A DNA stretch of 63,609 nucleotides from Belnapia moabensis DSM 16746. GTDB taxonomy: Bacteria; Pseudomonadota; Alphaproteobacteria; Acetobacterales; Acetobacteraceae. The position numbers were made by a program, and so were the translations under genes. The stretch covers positions 1 to 63,609 of the forward strand of contig NZ_JQKB01000033.1 of NCBI RefSeq assembly GCF_000745835.1, read 5' to 3'. Positions within the stretch are counted from its first letter, which is position 1; every line of letters starts with the position of its first letter. Positions 30,041-39,988 of the stretch are shown here, piece after piece. Under the pieces are notes generated by a model. That model saw only the letters and a list, made by a program, of their open reading frames with translations, was not told where the DNA came from and ran no database searches.

Positions 30041-30969
30041 CCCCGCCGCGCGCCTTCGGTCAGCGAGGTGAGCCGCTCGACCGCCAGCTCCAGCGCCGCC
30101 ACCTTGGCCTCCGCATCCGCGCGGTCCGCCGCGAGCGCCGCATGCGCCTGCTCGATCGCCGTCAGCAGCTCGTTGACCGCCTCGAGATTGCCCTGCGCCG
30201 GGTCGTTGTCCCGCCCCTCGGCGACGCTGCGGAAGATGCTGTAGCGCTCGCCCGGCCCGATTCGCCCGTCATTGCGAAGCGCGGCGAGGAAGCGCGCCTG
30301 CTGCGCATCCAGCCCCTCGCGCCGCGCCCGGATGGCGCCCCGCGTGCCGAGCCCCGGTTCCGCCCCGACCACCGCCTGCAGCATGGCGATGACGGCCGCC
30401 ACATGCGGCTGCCCCTCCTGCACCAGCGCGGCGAGGCTCGGCGATTCCCGCCGCTGCGCCAGCACCGCCGGCAGGTCGGCCAGCGCCGCGATCCCGGCGA
30501 GGCCCGCCGTCCGCACCGGCTCCAGCACCGGCGTGCCGCTCGCCGCCCGCACCGCGTCGAGCCCCTTCGCCACGGCCTCGGCCAGCGCCCGGCCGTTCCC
30601 GGCCGTCTCGTCCCTCACCCGCTGCCCGCCCGCGGCCGCCGCCAGCACATGGGCGTAGTCGCCAAGCGCGGTGAAGGCCGGCTCCAGCACCCGCCCCGCG
30701 GCCTCCGACGCCCCCGCCGGCGGCGCGGTGAAATGCCCTGCCGGCGCCCTGCGCCCGCCGATGGCGAAGGCGATGGCATTGTCCTCGCGCTGGGCCAGGC
30801 GCTCGAACCCGTCCATCCGCCCGATCGCCTCGTCCACCGCGTCATCCGCCTGGTCCAGCGCCTGGGCGAAGCGCAGCGAGGCCGTGGGCGGCGGCTCCGG
30901 CCGCTCCCCCATCTGGGCGCAGCCCGCGAGCAGCGGCAGGGCAAGAAGCATCAGGCGAGGCCGGACCAT
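30037..30969 (-). CDS. putative lipoprotein, unknown function
   Basis: 310 aa. The N-terminus has a lipoprotein signal with lipobox LLAGCAQM, making Cys17 the lipidation site. The rest is alanine-rich and helical with coiled-coil potential at the C-terminus (NLEAVNELLTAIEQAHAALA and ALELAVERLTSLTEG). No enzyme motif is visible, and the family is not recognised. It lies between pyrG and eno, where many alphaproteobacteria have kdsA. Confidence 0.8.
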   Translation of the reverse strand: MVRPRLMLLALPLLAGCAQMGERPEPPPTASLRFAQALDQADDAVDEAIGRMDGFERLAQREDNAIAFAIGGRRAPAGHFTAPPAGASEAAGRVLEPAFTALGDYAHVLAAAAGGQRVRDETAGNGRALAEAVAKGLDAVRAASGTPVLEPVRTAGLAGIAALADLPAVLAQRRESPSLAALVQEGQPHVAAVIAMLQAVVGAEPGLGTRGAIRARREGLDAQQARFLAALRNDGRIGPGERYSIFRSVAEGRDNDPAQGNLEAVNELLTAIEQAHAALAADRADAEAKVAALELAVERLTSLTEGARRG

Positions 30970-31096
30970 GCGGTTTCCCTCTTTCAGCTGGTTCGGCGCC
31001 GAGTGAGACCCCCGGCGCGCGCCCAGGTCAAGCGCAACCGCAGGGCGCCATGCCCCACCCCGGCTTTCCCCGGAATCACAAGCGGATCGACGCGCC

Positions 31097-32746
<1,650 letters not shown>

Positions 32747-32846
32747 TCATAACCGGCTCCGGCGCGCTCGGCTACCCAGGATCACATCGCCGCGGGAGGT
32801 GGCAGCCATGCGGCGAGGCGCCTTGTAACGCGCCGAATCGCATCGA

Positions 32847-32863
32847 GAGGGGCTTTGCCCCTC
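32847..32863. repeat. hairpin GAGGGGC-TTT-GCCCCTC
   Basis: Perfect 7-bp arms with a three-base loop in the secG-pyrG gap. It is followed by a C/T-rich stretch. It resembles dispersed intergenic elements in related genomes, but only this copy was found in the window. Confidence 0.5.
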
Positions 32864-32886
32864 CCAAGCCCTCCCCACCAGGGTTC

Positions 32887-32917
32887 CCATTGACGATGCG
32901 CTGCATCGTCAATGGGG
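32887..32917. repeat. 14-bp perfect inverted repeat upstream of pyrG
   Basis: Arms CCCATTGACGATGC and GCATCGTCAATGGG are separated by GCT. They could form a very stable hairpin or a symmetrical protein site. There is no T-run on either side, so a simple intrinsic terminator is unlikely. Confidence 0.65.
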
Positions 32918-32988
32918 TCCCCTCAGGCCGAAAGGCCTTCGGAAACCTTGAGTTCAGCCAGCAGGCCGGTCGCCAGGTAGCTTAGCGA

Positions 32989-33321
32989 TCAGTTGGTCGG
33001 CACGCTCGGCGCGGCCGGGGCGGCAGGCAGGGTCGGGGCAGGCGCGGTCGCGCCCGGCGGCGGCGCCGTGTCGAGGATCGACCCCCGCAGCCCCGTGCCC
33101 CGCCCGAGCAGCGCCAGGGCCAGCGACAGCACGAAGAAGGCCGTCCCGAGGATCGCCGTCGTCCGCGTCAGCAGGTTGGCCGTCCCCCGCCCGCTCATGA
33201 AGGACCCCATCCCCTGCGAGGAGCCGATCCCGAGCCCGCCCCCCTCGCTGCGCTGCAGCAGCACCACCCCGATCAGGGCCAGGGTGACGAAGAGGTGGAT
33301 GACGAGAAGAACGGTGGCCAT
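32989..33321 (-). CDS. secG: preprotein translocase subunit SecG
   Basis: 110 aa from ATG 33321 (MATVLLVIH). Inner-membrane SecYEG component with two TM helices (about 2-22 and 55-75) and the conserved loop LLQRSEGGGLGIG followed by FMSGRGTANLLTRTTAIL. The alanine/proline-rich C-terminal tail is typical of alphaproteobacteria. A TTG at 33333 is a less likely start. Confidence 0.94.
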   Translation of the reverse strand: MATVLLVIHLFVTLALIGVVLLQRSEGGGLGIGSSQGMGSFMSGRGTANLLTRTTAILGTAFFVLSLALALLGRGTGLRGSILDTAPPPGATAPAPTLPAAPAAPSVPTN

Positions 33322-33363
33322 GGCCTGCGGCAAGATCCAGAAAAGGAGGTTCGGCCCCGCCTT

Positions 33364-34401
33364 CTACAGGCTTGCCGCCAGCGAAGCCACCCTCCCCCGC
33401 ACCGCCGCCTCCGCCAGGTCATGGCTGGCGAGGTTCTTCCCCTTCGCCTCTACCTCGAGATCGGTCCAGGCCAGGTGCCCGACCGCCCAGTCGTTGATCG
33501 CCCGGTTCCACATCCGCTCCGAATGCGCCCGCAGCTCCCGCGCCGGCACCCCGGCGGCCACCAGCGCCCCGAAATCCGGCAGCACGTCGGGGTCGAGCCC
33601 CCCCGGCAGCAACCCCTCCCGCGGCGCGCTCAGATGCCCCATCGGCCGCACCCCCAGCCAGCTCTCCCTGACCCGCTCGATCCGCGGATCATCGGGGGCG
33701 ATGTGCTCCCCCTGCGATTGGCACCAGTGATGATGCAGGTCGAGCACGATCGGCAGCGTCTCGGCGAGCGGCAGCAGGTCGTCGAGCCCATAGGCCACCT
33801 CGTCGTTCTCGACGGTCAGCAGCCCCTGCGTCTCCTCCGACAGCAACTCGAACCCCCGCCGGAACCCCTCCACCCCCGGCGCCCGCGCCCCGCCATGGAT
33901 GTTGATATGCGCCCCATGCCGGTGCCATCCGCCGGCGAGGCCGAGCATCGCCATGACCTCGGTATGGTAGTCCAGCTCCTCGACGCTGTTGGCCAGCGCC
34001 CGCGGGTTCTCGGTGGAGAGCACGCAATACTGCCCCGGATGCATCGAAAGCCTGACGTCCGCCGCCCGCGCCCGCTCGCCGATGGCGACCAGCCCCCGCT
34101 CCACCGCCTCCCGCAGCACGGGCTCCGCATAGCGCGGCCTGGCGACGGGGTGCGTATAGACCGGCAGCACGCTCGAGATGATCCGAAGGCACCGCTCCAG
34201 CGGCGGCGCCGCCGCCGCCTCCTCCACCTGCGCGGCCAGCGCCAGCATGTTCCCCTGGACGAGGCCGAGCAACTTCGCCGTCGCCTCGGCCGGCCCAAGC
34301 CGGCTGAGCGCCGCAACGGTCGTATCCCGCAGGTTCATCGAAGCCGCCAGCCGGTCATCCCCCGCCGGCGGCACCCATTTGCAGCACCATCCGATTCGCA
34401 T
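33364..34401 (-). CDS. uvdE: UV DNA damage endonuclease (UvdE/UvsE family)
   Basis: 345 aa. A TIM-barrel, metal-dependent enzyme that nicks DNA 5' to UV photoproducts. Motifs: LSMHPGQYCVLST, GAHINIHGG, LLTVENDE and IVLDLHHHWCQ supply metal ligands. The start is MRIGWCCKW at 34401. It is an alternative to uvrABC repair and is patchily distributed in bacteria. Its position upstream of secG, where tpiA often sits in alphaproteobacteria, suggests local rearrangement. Confidence 0.9.
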   Translation of the reverse strand: MRIGWCCKWVPPAGDDRLAASMNLRDTTVAALSRLGPAEATAKLLGLVQGNMLALAAQVEEAAAAPPLERCLRIISSVLPVYTHPVARPRYAEPVLREAVERGLVAIGERARAADVRLSMHPGQYCVLSTENPRALANSVEELDYHTEVMAMLGLAGGWHRHGAHINIHGGARAPGVEGFRRGFELLSEETQGLLTVENDEVAYGLDDLLPLAETLPIVLDLHHHWCQSQGEHIAPDDPRIERVRESWLGVRPMGHLSAPREGLLPGGLDPDVLPDFGALVAAGVPARELRAHSERMWNRAINDWAVGHLAWTDLEVEAKGKNLASHDLAEAAVRGRVASLAASL

Positions 34402-34492
34402 GGAGGCGGAACGCACCGCGCGCCCGGCCGGTTCTCCTTGCAAAACCGACCATTTGTTGTTAAACGCGAACGATCAGCGCCCTTCCACCCGC

Positions 34493-35428
34493 TCAGCCGA
34501 GAAACACGTCATCGGCGGTGAGGCCCCGCACGCCCAGCAACTCGATTTCCACCGTCACCCGCGGCACTGGCTGCGGCTCGTAGTCCGGCGACGGCAGGTT
34601 GAACTCGCTGTAGACCTGCACGATCGTCCGGTCGCCCTCGACCTCGTAGCGCACCTGCATCCGGGGGCCATCCTCCGCGCTGACCCGGAAGGCCTCCGTG
34701 CCGATAAAGATCGGCGGCGGCGTGTCCTGCGGCAGGAAGCTGCTGCGATAGCCCGAGAGGTCGAGCACGTCGTGCTCGGCATGGCGGAAATCGGTGACGA
34801 TATCCCGGTTGCCCGGCCCGATGCCGCTGTCGAGGACGGTCCCGGCAAAGCTCTCGCGGTCGAACAGGAAGAGGTCGGCACCCGCCCCGCCGGTCAGGCG
34901 ATCGAGGTCGGAGCCGCCCTGCACAGTATCGTCACCGGAGCCTCCGTTGATGGTATCCGCCCCACCCCCGCCGAAGATGCTGTCCCGCCCGGCGCCGCCG
35001 CAAAGCCGGTCTGCGGCATCGAATTGCTCGAAGGCCTCGGCGCCGGATGGACTCGGCGGCCCGAAGCCCGAGCCGATGATGGTGTCGTCCCCCGCGCCGC
35101 CGAAGGCGGTGTCCTCGCCATAGCCGCCGCGGATGAAATCATCGCCGCCGCCGCCCAGCAGCAGGTTGCGGCCCGGCATGTCGCCATACTCCGCCGGGTT
35201 CGGCCCGCCGCCGGCGGCATCGCCGATCACCGTGTCGTTTCCGGCGCCGCCAGAGACGAGGTCGTCGCCCGCTCCGCCGAAGAGGCTGTCATTGCCGTCG
35301 CCGCCGAAGACCGCGTCGCTCCCCGCCAGCCCGTCCAGGCTGTCGGCACCGCCAGCCCCCGCGAGCAGGTCCCAGCCCTCCGTGCCCGGCAGGCTGTCGG
35401 CACCGGCTCCGCCAAATCGGATGCTCAT
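34493..35428 (-). CDS. RTX calcium-binding repeat protein, second copy type
   Basis: 311 aa from ATG 35428, with GGAGGA about 8 bases upstream. Residues 1-200 are RTX nonapeptides (GGAGDDLVSGGAGNDTVIGD and similar). The remaining C-terminal part has an RTX-associated beta domain (LFLFDRESFAG, DIVTDFRHAEHDVLDLSGY) like that of secreted peptidase/lipase C-termini, but no catalytic domain. Probably exported by type I secretion. The mRNA leader is strongly self-complementary (see 35430-35484). Confidence 0.85.
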   Translation of the reverse strand: MSIRFGGAGADSLPGTEGWDLLAGAGGADSLDGLAGSDAVFGGDGNDSLFGGAGDDLVSGGAGNDTVIGDAAGGGPNPAEYGDMPGRNLLLGGGGDDFIRGGYGEDTAFGGAGDDTIIGSGFGPPSPSGAEAFEQFDAADRLCGGAGRDSIFGGGGADTINGGSGDDTVQGGSDLDRLTGGAGADLFLFDRESFAGTVLDSGIGPGNRDIVTDFRHAEHDVLDLSGYRSSFLPQDTPPPIFIGTEAFRVSAEDGPRMQVRYEVEGDRTIVQVYSEFNLPSPDYEPQPVPRVTVEIELLGVRGLTADDVFLG

Positions 35429-35429
35429 T

Positions 35430-35484
35430 CGGGTTTCCTCCGAAAGCCCATTTTTCTGCATGGGCTTTGCCTATCGGTAACCCG
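35430..35484 (-). promoter_or_regulatory. structured 5' leader of the RTX gene
   Basis: On the minus strand, outer arms CGGGTT and AACCCG (35479-35484 and 35430-35435) enclose a perfect 9-bp inner hairpin AAAGCCCAT/ATGGGCTTT (35460-35468 and 35443-35451). The ribosome-binding site GGAGGA lies between the inner and outer stems, and the ATG follows the outer stem by one base. This could control translation. Confidence 0.5.
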
Positions 35485-35680
35485 GAGGACTCCCGCACCG
35501 AACCTGTTTCCCCGCCTGCCCCGCCCGGCCGGCTTCAACTTCCTTTGACAGCGCCCCGGGGAGGCCCGTGCCTCAAACCCTCAAACCCTCAAGCGGCAGG
35601 TCAACCCAATGATCCCGATGCCAAACCTGCTGGCCACTCTCAAGTCTTGATAGGAATTGAGGTGAAATGCCGGCCCGCGC

Positions 35681-36094
35681 TCAGGCCTCGACGACGACGT
35701 ACTCATCCTCGACCCTGACGGCGAAGGTCTCCGCCACATACGGCCCCTCGACCAGCGCCGCCCCGCTCGTCACCTGCGCCGGGAATTGCCGCACCTGCAC
35801 CCGCTTCGGATCGAACCAGGACTTCCCCGTCCGGATGTCGAATTCCCAGTAGTGCCACGGGCACCGCACCATCTCGCCCCGCCGCGCATAGCGGTAGACG
35901 CCCGGCTCGCTGCTCTCGACATGCCCTGAGACCAGCCCCGCGCAGAGGCTTCCCCCCTGATGCGGGCAGCGGTCGCTCAGCGCATAGAATTCGCCGCCGA
36001 GGTTGAAGACGACGATCCGCTTCCCCTCCGCCTCCACCAGCTTCCGCCCGCCTGCCGGGATCTCGCCGACCGGCGCCACCACGATCCGCGCCAT
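35681..36094 (-). CDS. Rieske [2Fe-2S] ferredoxin-like protein
   Basis: 137 aa. Cluster ligands are Cys43 and His45 (CPHQGGSL) and Cys78 and His81 (CPWHYWEF). The loop between them is longer than in simple Rieske ferredoxins and reads SGHVESSEPGVYRYARRGE. No oxygenase catalytic domain is attached, so it would act as an electron carrier or a partner of another protein. It begins two bases after the upstream amidohydrolase stop, so it is the last gene of that operon. Confidence 0.9.
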   Translation of the reverse strand: MARIVVAPVGEIPAGGRKLVEAEGKRIVVFNLGGEFYALSDRCPHQGGSLCAGLVSGHVESSEPGVYRYARRGEMVRCPWHYWEFDIRTGKSWFDPKRVQVRQFPAQVTSGAALVEGPYVAETFAVRVEDEYVVVEA

Positions 36095-36096
36095 GG

Positions 36097-37206
36097 TCAG
36101 AACCCGTACAGCGCCCGCGCATTCCCCCCATAGATCGCCCGCCGCCGCTCGGCCGGGATCACGCCCGGGATCGCCGCCCGGGGATCGTCGAAGTCCCAAT
36201 GCGGATAGTCGCTGGCGAAGAGGATGCGGTCCCACCCCACCCATTCGCAGATGTCGAGGATGTGCTGCCCCCGCTCCGGCTCCTCCATCGGCTGGGTCGA
36301 GACCCAGATATGCTCGCGGATATATTCGGAGGGCGCCCGCTTCAGATGCGGCACCTCGCTCTTCAGGTGCCGCCAGTGCTTGTCGAGCCGCCACCCGACC
36401 GAGGGCAGCCAGGCGAAGCCGCACTCGATCAGGATGACCTTCAGGCCCGGGAAGCGCTCGAACACCCCCTCAGTGACGAGAGAGATCACCTGGTTCTGGC
36501 AGGAGGTCGCATGCTCGCTGACCTCCTCGATATAGAAGGACGGCCAGCCGCCATTGGTCATCGCCCAGCCGCTGTAGCCGAAGGCATGGAAGGCGACCGG
36601 CAACCCCGCCTCCACCGCCGCCTCGTAGATCGGCCAGTAGCGCGGGTTGCCCGCCGGCTCCCCGGTGCGGCTCATCATCAGCACCTGGCAGAAATTCGGG
36701 TCGCCCGCCCGCTTCCTGATCTCCGCGGCCGAGGCCTGCGGATCCTCATAGGGCACGACCACGCTCCCCCGCAGCCGCGGCTCCTTCCTGAGCCAGGCTT
36801 CCAGCTGCCACTCATTCACCGCATGCGCCATGGCGGCCGAGAAGCCGTTGTTCCGGTCCCCCTGCCCACTCGGCTGCAACGGGTTCAGCACCCCGTAGTC
36901 GATGCTGTAATTGTCGAGCAGCTGGAACCGCAGGAAGTCGAGGTCGGAGGCCGGCGTCCCCCCCGTCGGCGGCCAGGCATCCCGCCGCGAGGCCAGCGGC
37001 TGCGCCTTCGGAAACGGCGGCTGCCCGGCGGTGAAGCCATGCCGCGCCCGCATCCCCCAGCTCTGCAGGTGCTCCCACCACCGCTCGCTGAGGAACGGCT
37101 TGAAGGCCTCGATATTGTCCGCCCTCGGGTGGATATCGACATCGACAAGCCCCTGCGTCGCCGCGGCCGGCTTCCCCGGGGCGGCAATCGGCTGGATCAC
37201 GTTCAT
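36097..37206 (-). CDS. amidohydrolase family protein (ACMSD-like), copy 2
   Basis: 369 aa TIM-barrel metal enzyme of the amidohydrolase_2/ACMSD group, which contains decarboxylases and hydrolases of aromatic-derived acids. Likely metal/active-site residues are in DVDIHPRAD (about 23), GLPVAFHAFG (about 218), LIECGFAWLPSVGWRLD and FASDYPHWDFDD. ATG 37206 overlaps the upstream paralogue as ATGA. The substrate is unknown. It is clearly related to copy 1 but only distantly. Confidence 0.88.
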   Translation of the reverse strand: MNVIQPIAAPGKPAAATQGLVDVDIHPRADNIEAFKPFLSERWWEHLQSWGMRARHGFTAGQPPFPKAQPLASRRDAWPPTGGTPASDLDFLRFQLLDNYSIDYGVLNPLQPSGQGDRNNGFSAAMAHAVNEWQLEAWLRKEPRLRGSVVVPYEDPQASAAEIRKRAGDPNFCQVLMMSRTGEPAGNPRYWPIYEAAVEAGLPVAFHAFGYSGWAMTNGGWPSFYIEEVSEHATSCQNQVISLVTEGVFERFPGLKVILIECGFAWLPSVGWRLDKHWRHLKSEVPHLKRAPSEYIREHIWVSTQPMEEPERGQHILDICEWVGWDRILFASDYPHWDFDDPRAAIPGVIPAERRRAIYGGNARALYGF

Positions 37207-38273
37207 GCCACGACTCCTTCGCTGAGGCGGTGATAGGTGGCGAGCGGGTTGTCCCGCATGAGCTTCGGCCAGAGGCTCTCGGGGATGCCCGCCGGCATGG
37301 CGTCGTCCCCGTCGAACTGCCAATGCGGCCAGTCCGAGGCCCAGAGCAGCAACGCATCGGAGCGCAACTGGTCCATCACCCGCTGCACGATCGCGCCATC
37401 CTCCGGCGCATCCAGCGGCTGGACGGTGAGGCGCACCTGCCGGCGGACGATCTCGACCGGCAGCTCGTCCACCCAGGGCACCTCGAAGCGCACGCCCTTC
37501 CACGTCTTCTGCAGCCGCCAGAGGAAACTCGGCAGCCAGGAGACACCGGATTCCAGCAGGACAACCCGCAGGTCGGGGAATTTCGAGAAGGCCCCCTCCG
37601 TCAGCAGGCTCGCCAGCGTGCTCTGGAAGGCCTGCTGATTGGCCGCGTATTCCTCGAGGTACCAGCTCGTCCACCCGACCGAGGTCTGCGGATGCCGGTA
37701 GGCGCTCCCGGCATGGATGCCGAGCGGCAGCCCGTGCCGAAGGCAGGCCTCGAAGATGGGCCAGTACTGCCGCCGCCCCAGCGGCACCTCCCCCATCACC
37801 AGCGCCAGCACCTGCACGAAGCGCCGATCCCCCGCCAGCCGCTCGATCTCCGCGACAGCAGCCTCGACACTCTGCAACGGCAGCACGATCGAGGCCCGCA
37901 ACCGGTCGTCCCGGTCTAGCCACTCCGCCCGCGTCCAGTCGTTCAGCGCCCGGGTGAAGGCAACTGCCATGTCCTCGTTGAAAACCAGCTGCACCCCATA
38001 GAGCGGATTGAGGATACCAAGCTCGGTCCCCAGCCGGTCCAGCGACTGGGTCCTGAGCTGCTCGACGCTTCCGGCCCCCCGCCCATCCGCTCCGCGCCAG
38101 TCGGCCCGGATGGTCTTCGGCGAGCGCACCGGCCAGGATTGGGTATCGAGGGTGGTGATCCCCCGCTCCTCCACCTGGTCGCGCCAGAACTCGTCCATAT
38201 AGGGCGTGAGCGCCCTCATGCCCGGCACCATCGGGTGCAGGTCGCAGTCGATCGGGCGGAATCGGCCGTACAT
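37203..38273 (-). CDS. amidohydrolase family protein (ACMSD-like), copy 1
   Basis: 356 aa. Same family as the next gene: IDCDLHPMVPG at the N-terminus, GLPLGIHAGSAYR, LLESGVSWLPSFLWRL and LWASDWPHWQFDGDD. These aligned blocks, in the same order and spacing as in copy 2, suggest that the two form a hetero-oligomer or act on successive intermediates. It starts eight bases after the shikimate-dehydrogenase-like gene and overlaps copy 2, so it is in the same operon. Confidence 0.88.
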   Translation of the reverse strand: MYGRFRPIDCDLHPMVPGMRALTPYMDEFWRDQVEERGITTLDTQSWPVRSPKTIRADWRGADGRGAGSVEQLRTQSLDRLGTELGILNPLYGVQLVFNEDMAVAFTRALNDWTRAEWLDRDDRLRASIVLPLQSVEAAVAEIERLAGDRRFVQVLALVMGEVPLGRRQYWPIFEACLRHGLPLGIHAGSAYRHPQTSVGWTSWYLEEYAANQQAFQSTLASLLTEGAFSKFPDLRVVLLESGVSWLPSFLWRLQKTWKGVRFEVPWVDELPVEIVRRQVRLTVQPLDAPEDGAIVQRVMDQLRSDALLLWASDWPHWQFDGDDAMPAGIPESLWPKLMRDNPLATYHRLSEGVVA

Positions 38274-38281
38274 CGGCTTCG

Positions 38282-39085
38282 TTACCCTCCCAGTTCCGCG
38301 AGCCCGAGGAAGGCCGCGGCCAATCTTGCCTGGCCCTCGAACATCGCGCGGCCGGAGACCGTATCACACCCCGCCGCGGCCGCCGCGTCCAGCAGCGGCG
38401 TGCGCTCCGGCTTCGGAATCACATCCGCCACCACCTGTCCGGGCGACAGCCGCCCCGGATCGACCGGCACTGCATCCCCCGGCCGAAGCCCGAGCGGCGT
38501 CGCATTCACGACGAGCCCATGCCCCGCCGGATCCGCCAGCCCCGTCGCCACGGCACAGCCCGGGAAGGCCGCCGCCACCGCCGCCGCCAGCGCCCCCGCC
38601 CGCCCCGGCGCCACATCGGAGAGGGCGAGCGACGCCACCCCCGCCCGCGCCAGGGCGAAGGCGATCGCCCTTCCCGCCCCGCCACAACCAACCTGCAAGG
38701 CCCGCATCCCCGCCGGCTCATGCCCCGCCGCCCGCAGCCCGGCGACGAAACCCTCGCCGTCGAACATCTCCCCCTCCCAGCCGCCATCCGCCCGCCGCCG
38801 CACCGTGTTGACGGCGCCCGCCAGCCGCGCCATCGGCCCCAGCGCAGCGAGCAGCGGCACCACCGCCTGCTTGTGCGGCATCGTCAGCACCACCCCGTCG
38901 AGGTTACGGATGCGCATGAGCCCCCGCCACGCCACTGCGAGGTCGCCAGCCGCCACCTCCACCGGCAGGAAGGCCGCATCCATCCCCGCCCGCGCGAATT
39001 CGGCATTCCACCATTCCGGCGAGCGCACCACCCCCACCGGGTCGCCGATGATGGCGAAGAGCCTCGCCCGTCCCGTGATCCGCAT
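38282..39085 (-). CDS. shikimate dehydrogenase-like oxidoreductase
   Basis: 267 aa. The NAD(P)-binding domain has VGCGGAGRAIAFALA, and the catalytic Lys is in TMPHKQAVVPL (about K72), with AGAVNT and FDGEGFV completing the active site. The N-terminal shikimate-binding motif, normally SxSP..HN, is altered to VRSPEWWN. It is therefore probably not the housekeeping AroE but a paralogue for quinate, shikimate or a related acid. First gene of the amidohydrolase-Rieske operon. Confidence 0.85.
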   Translation of the reverse strand: MRITGRARLFAIIGDPVGVVRSPEWWNAEFARAGMDAAFLPVEVAAGDLAVAWRGLMRIRNLDGVVLTMPHKQAVVPLLAALGPMARLAGAVNTVRRRADGGWEGEMFDGEGFVAGLRAAGHEPAGMRALQVGCGGAGRAIAFALARAGVASLALSDVAPGRAGALAAAVAAAFPGCAVATGLADPAGHGLVVNATPLGLRPGDAVPVDPGRLSPGQVVADVIPKPERTPLLDAAAAAGCDTVSGRAMFEGQARLAAAFLGLAELGG

Positions 39086-39151
39086 GCCGCACCCCTTCCG
39101 CTGACCGCGCCCCTCGCCCATCCTCGCCCCGGGCATTGCGCGGAGGAAGGG

Positions 39152-39928
39152 ATGGCGAGCGGGACGAAGCCGGTAGCAGTGGTGACGGGCGCGCGGCGCG
39201 GCATGGGGGCGGCGACCTGCATCGCCCTCGCCGCCGCCGGCTACGACATCATCGCCATCGACAAGGAACTGGAAGGCGCCCGCGAGACCGGCCATGCCGT
39301 GGTCGCCGCCGGCGGCGATTTCGACTTCCGCTTCTGCGACCTCGCCGACCCCGAGGCGGTGGCGAAGATCGCCGACCTCGCCTGGGAGATCGGCGGCGGC
39401 GTCGAAGCGGTGGTGAACAATGCCGGCGTCGGCACCCTCCTCCGCGGCGACCCGCTCGCCCTCGCGCCGGAAAGCTGGGAGCGCGCACTGGCCGTCAACA
39501 CCCGCGCCCCTTTCTTCCTGACGCAGAGCTTGGCGCGCCGCATGGTCGCCGCCGACGCGCCTCGCCGCGGCCCGCGCGGCATCGTCTTCGTCACCTCGGT
39601 CAACGCCGCCCTCGCCAGCCCCGACCGGGCGGATTACTGCGCGAGCAAGGCAGCGCTCTCGATGGTCGCCCGCTGTTTCGCTCTGCGCCTCGCGGAAGAC
39701 GGCATACCGGTCTTCGAGGTCCGCCCCGGCGTCATCCGTACCGCGATGACCGAGCCGGTCGCCGAGCGCTACACGCAACGCATCGCCGAGGGCCTTTCCC
39801 CCATCCGCCGCTGGGGCGAGGCCGAGGACGTGGCGCGGGCCATCACGGGCCTGCTCTCGGGCGCCATCCCTTTCTCCACCGGCGACGCCTTCCATGTCGA
39901 TGGCGGGCTGCATATCGGCAGGCTTTAG
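39152..39928 (+). CDS. SDR family oxidoreductase (3-ketoacyl-ACP reductase-like)
   Basis: 258 aa with GGAGG before the ATG. Classical short-chain dehydrogenase: cofactor loop TGARRGMGAATC, NNAGVG, catalytic Ser in VTSVNAALA and Tyr/Lys in YCASKAAL. The usual C-terminus FSTGDAFHVDGGLHIGRL is present. It is divergent from the shikimate-dehydrogenase-like gene 66 bases away, so the two transcription units probably share a control region and a pathway. Confidence 0.92.
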   Translation: MASGTKPVAVVTGARRGMGAATCIALAAAGYDIIAIDKELEGARETGHAVVAAGGDFDFRFCDLADPEAVAKIADLAWEIGGGVEAVVNNAGVGTLLRGDPLALAPESWERALAVNTRAPFFLTQSLARRMVAADAPRRGPRGIVFVTSVNAALASPDRADYCASKAALSMVARCFALRLAEDGIPVFEVRPGVIRTAMTEPVAERYTQRIAEGLSPIRRWGEAEDVARAITGLLSGAIPFSTGDAFHVDGGLHIGRL

Positions 39929-39988
39929 GCTTTCTTCAGGCTTGATGCTTAGGGTCGGCGGCGCCCGCAACGCCCTGAGGTTCCTCCC

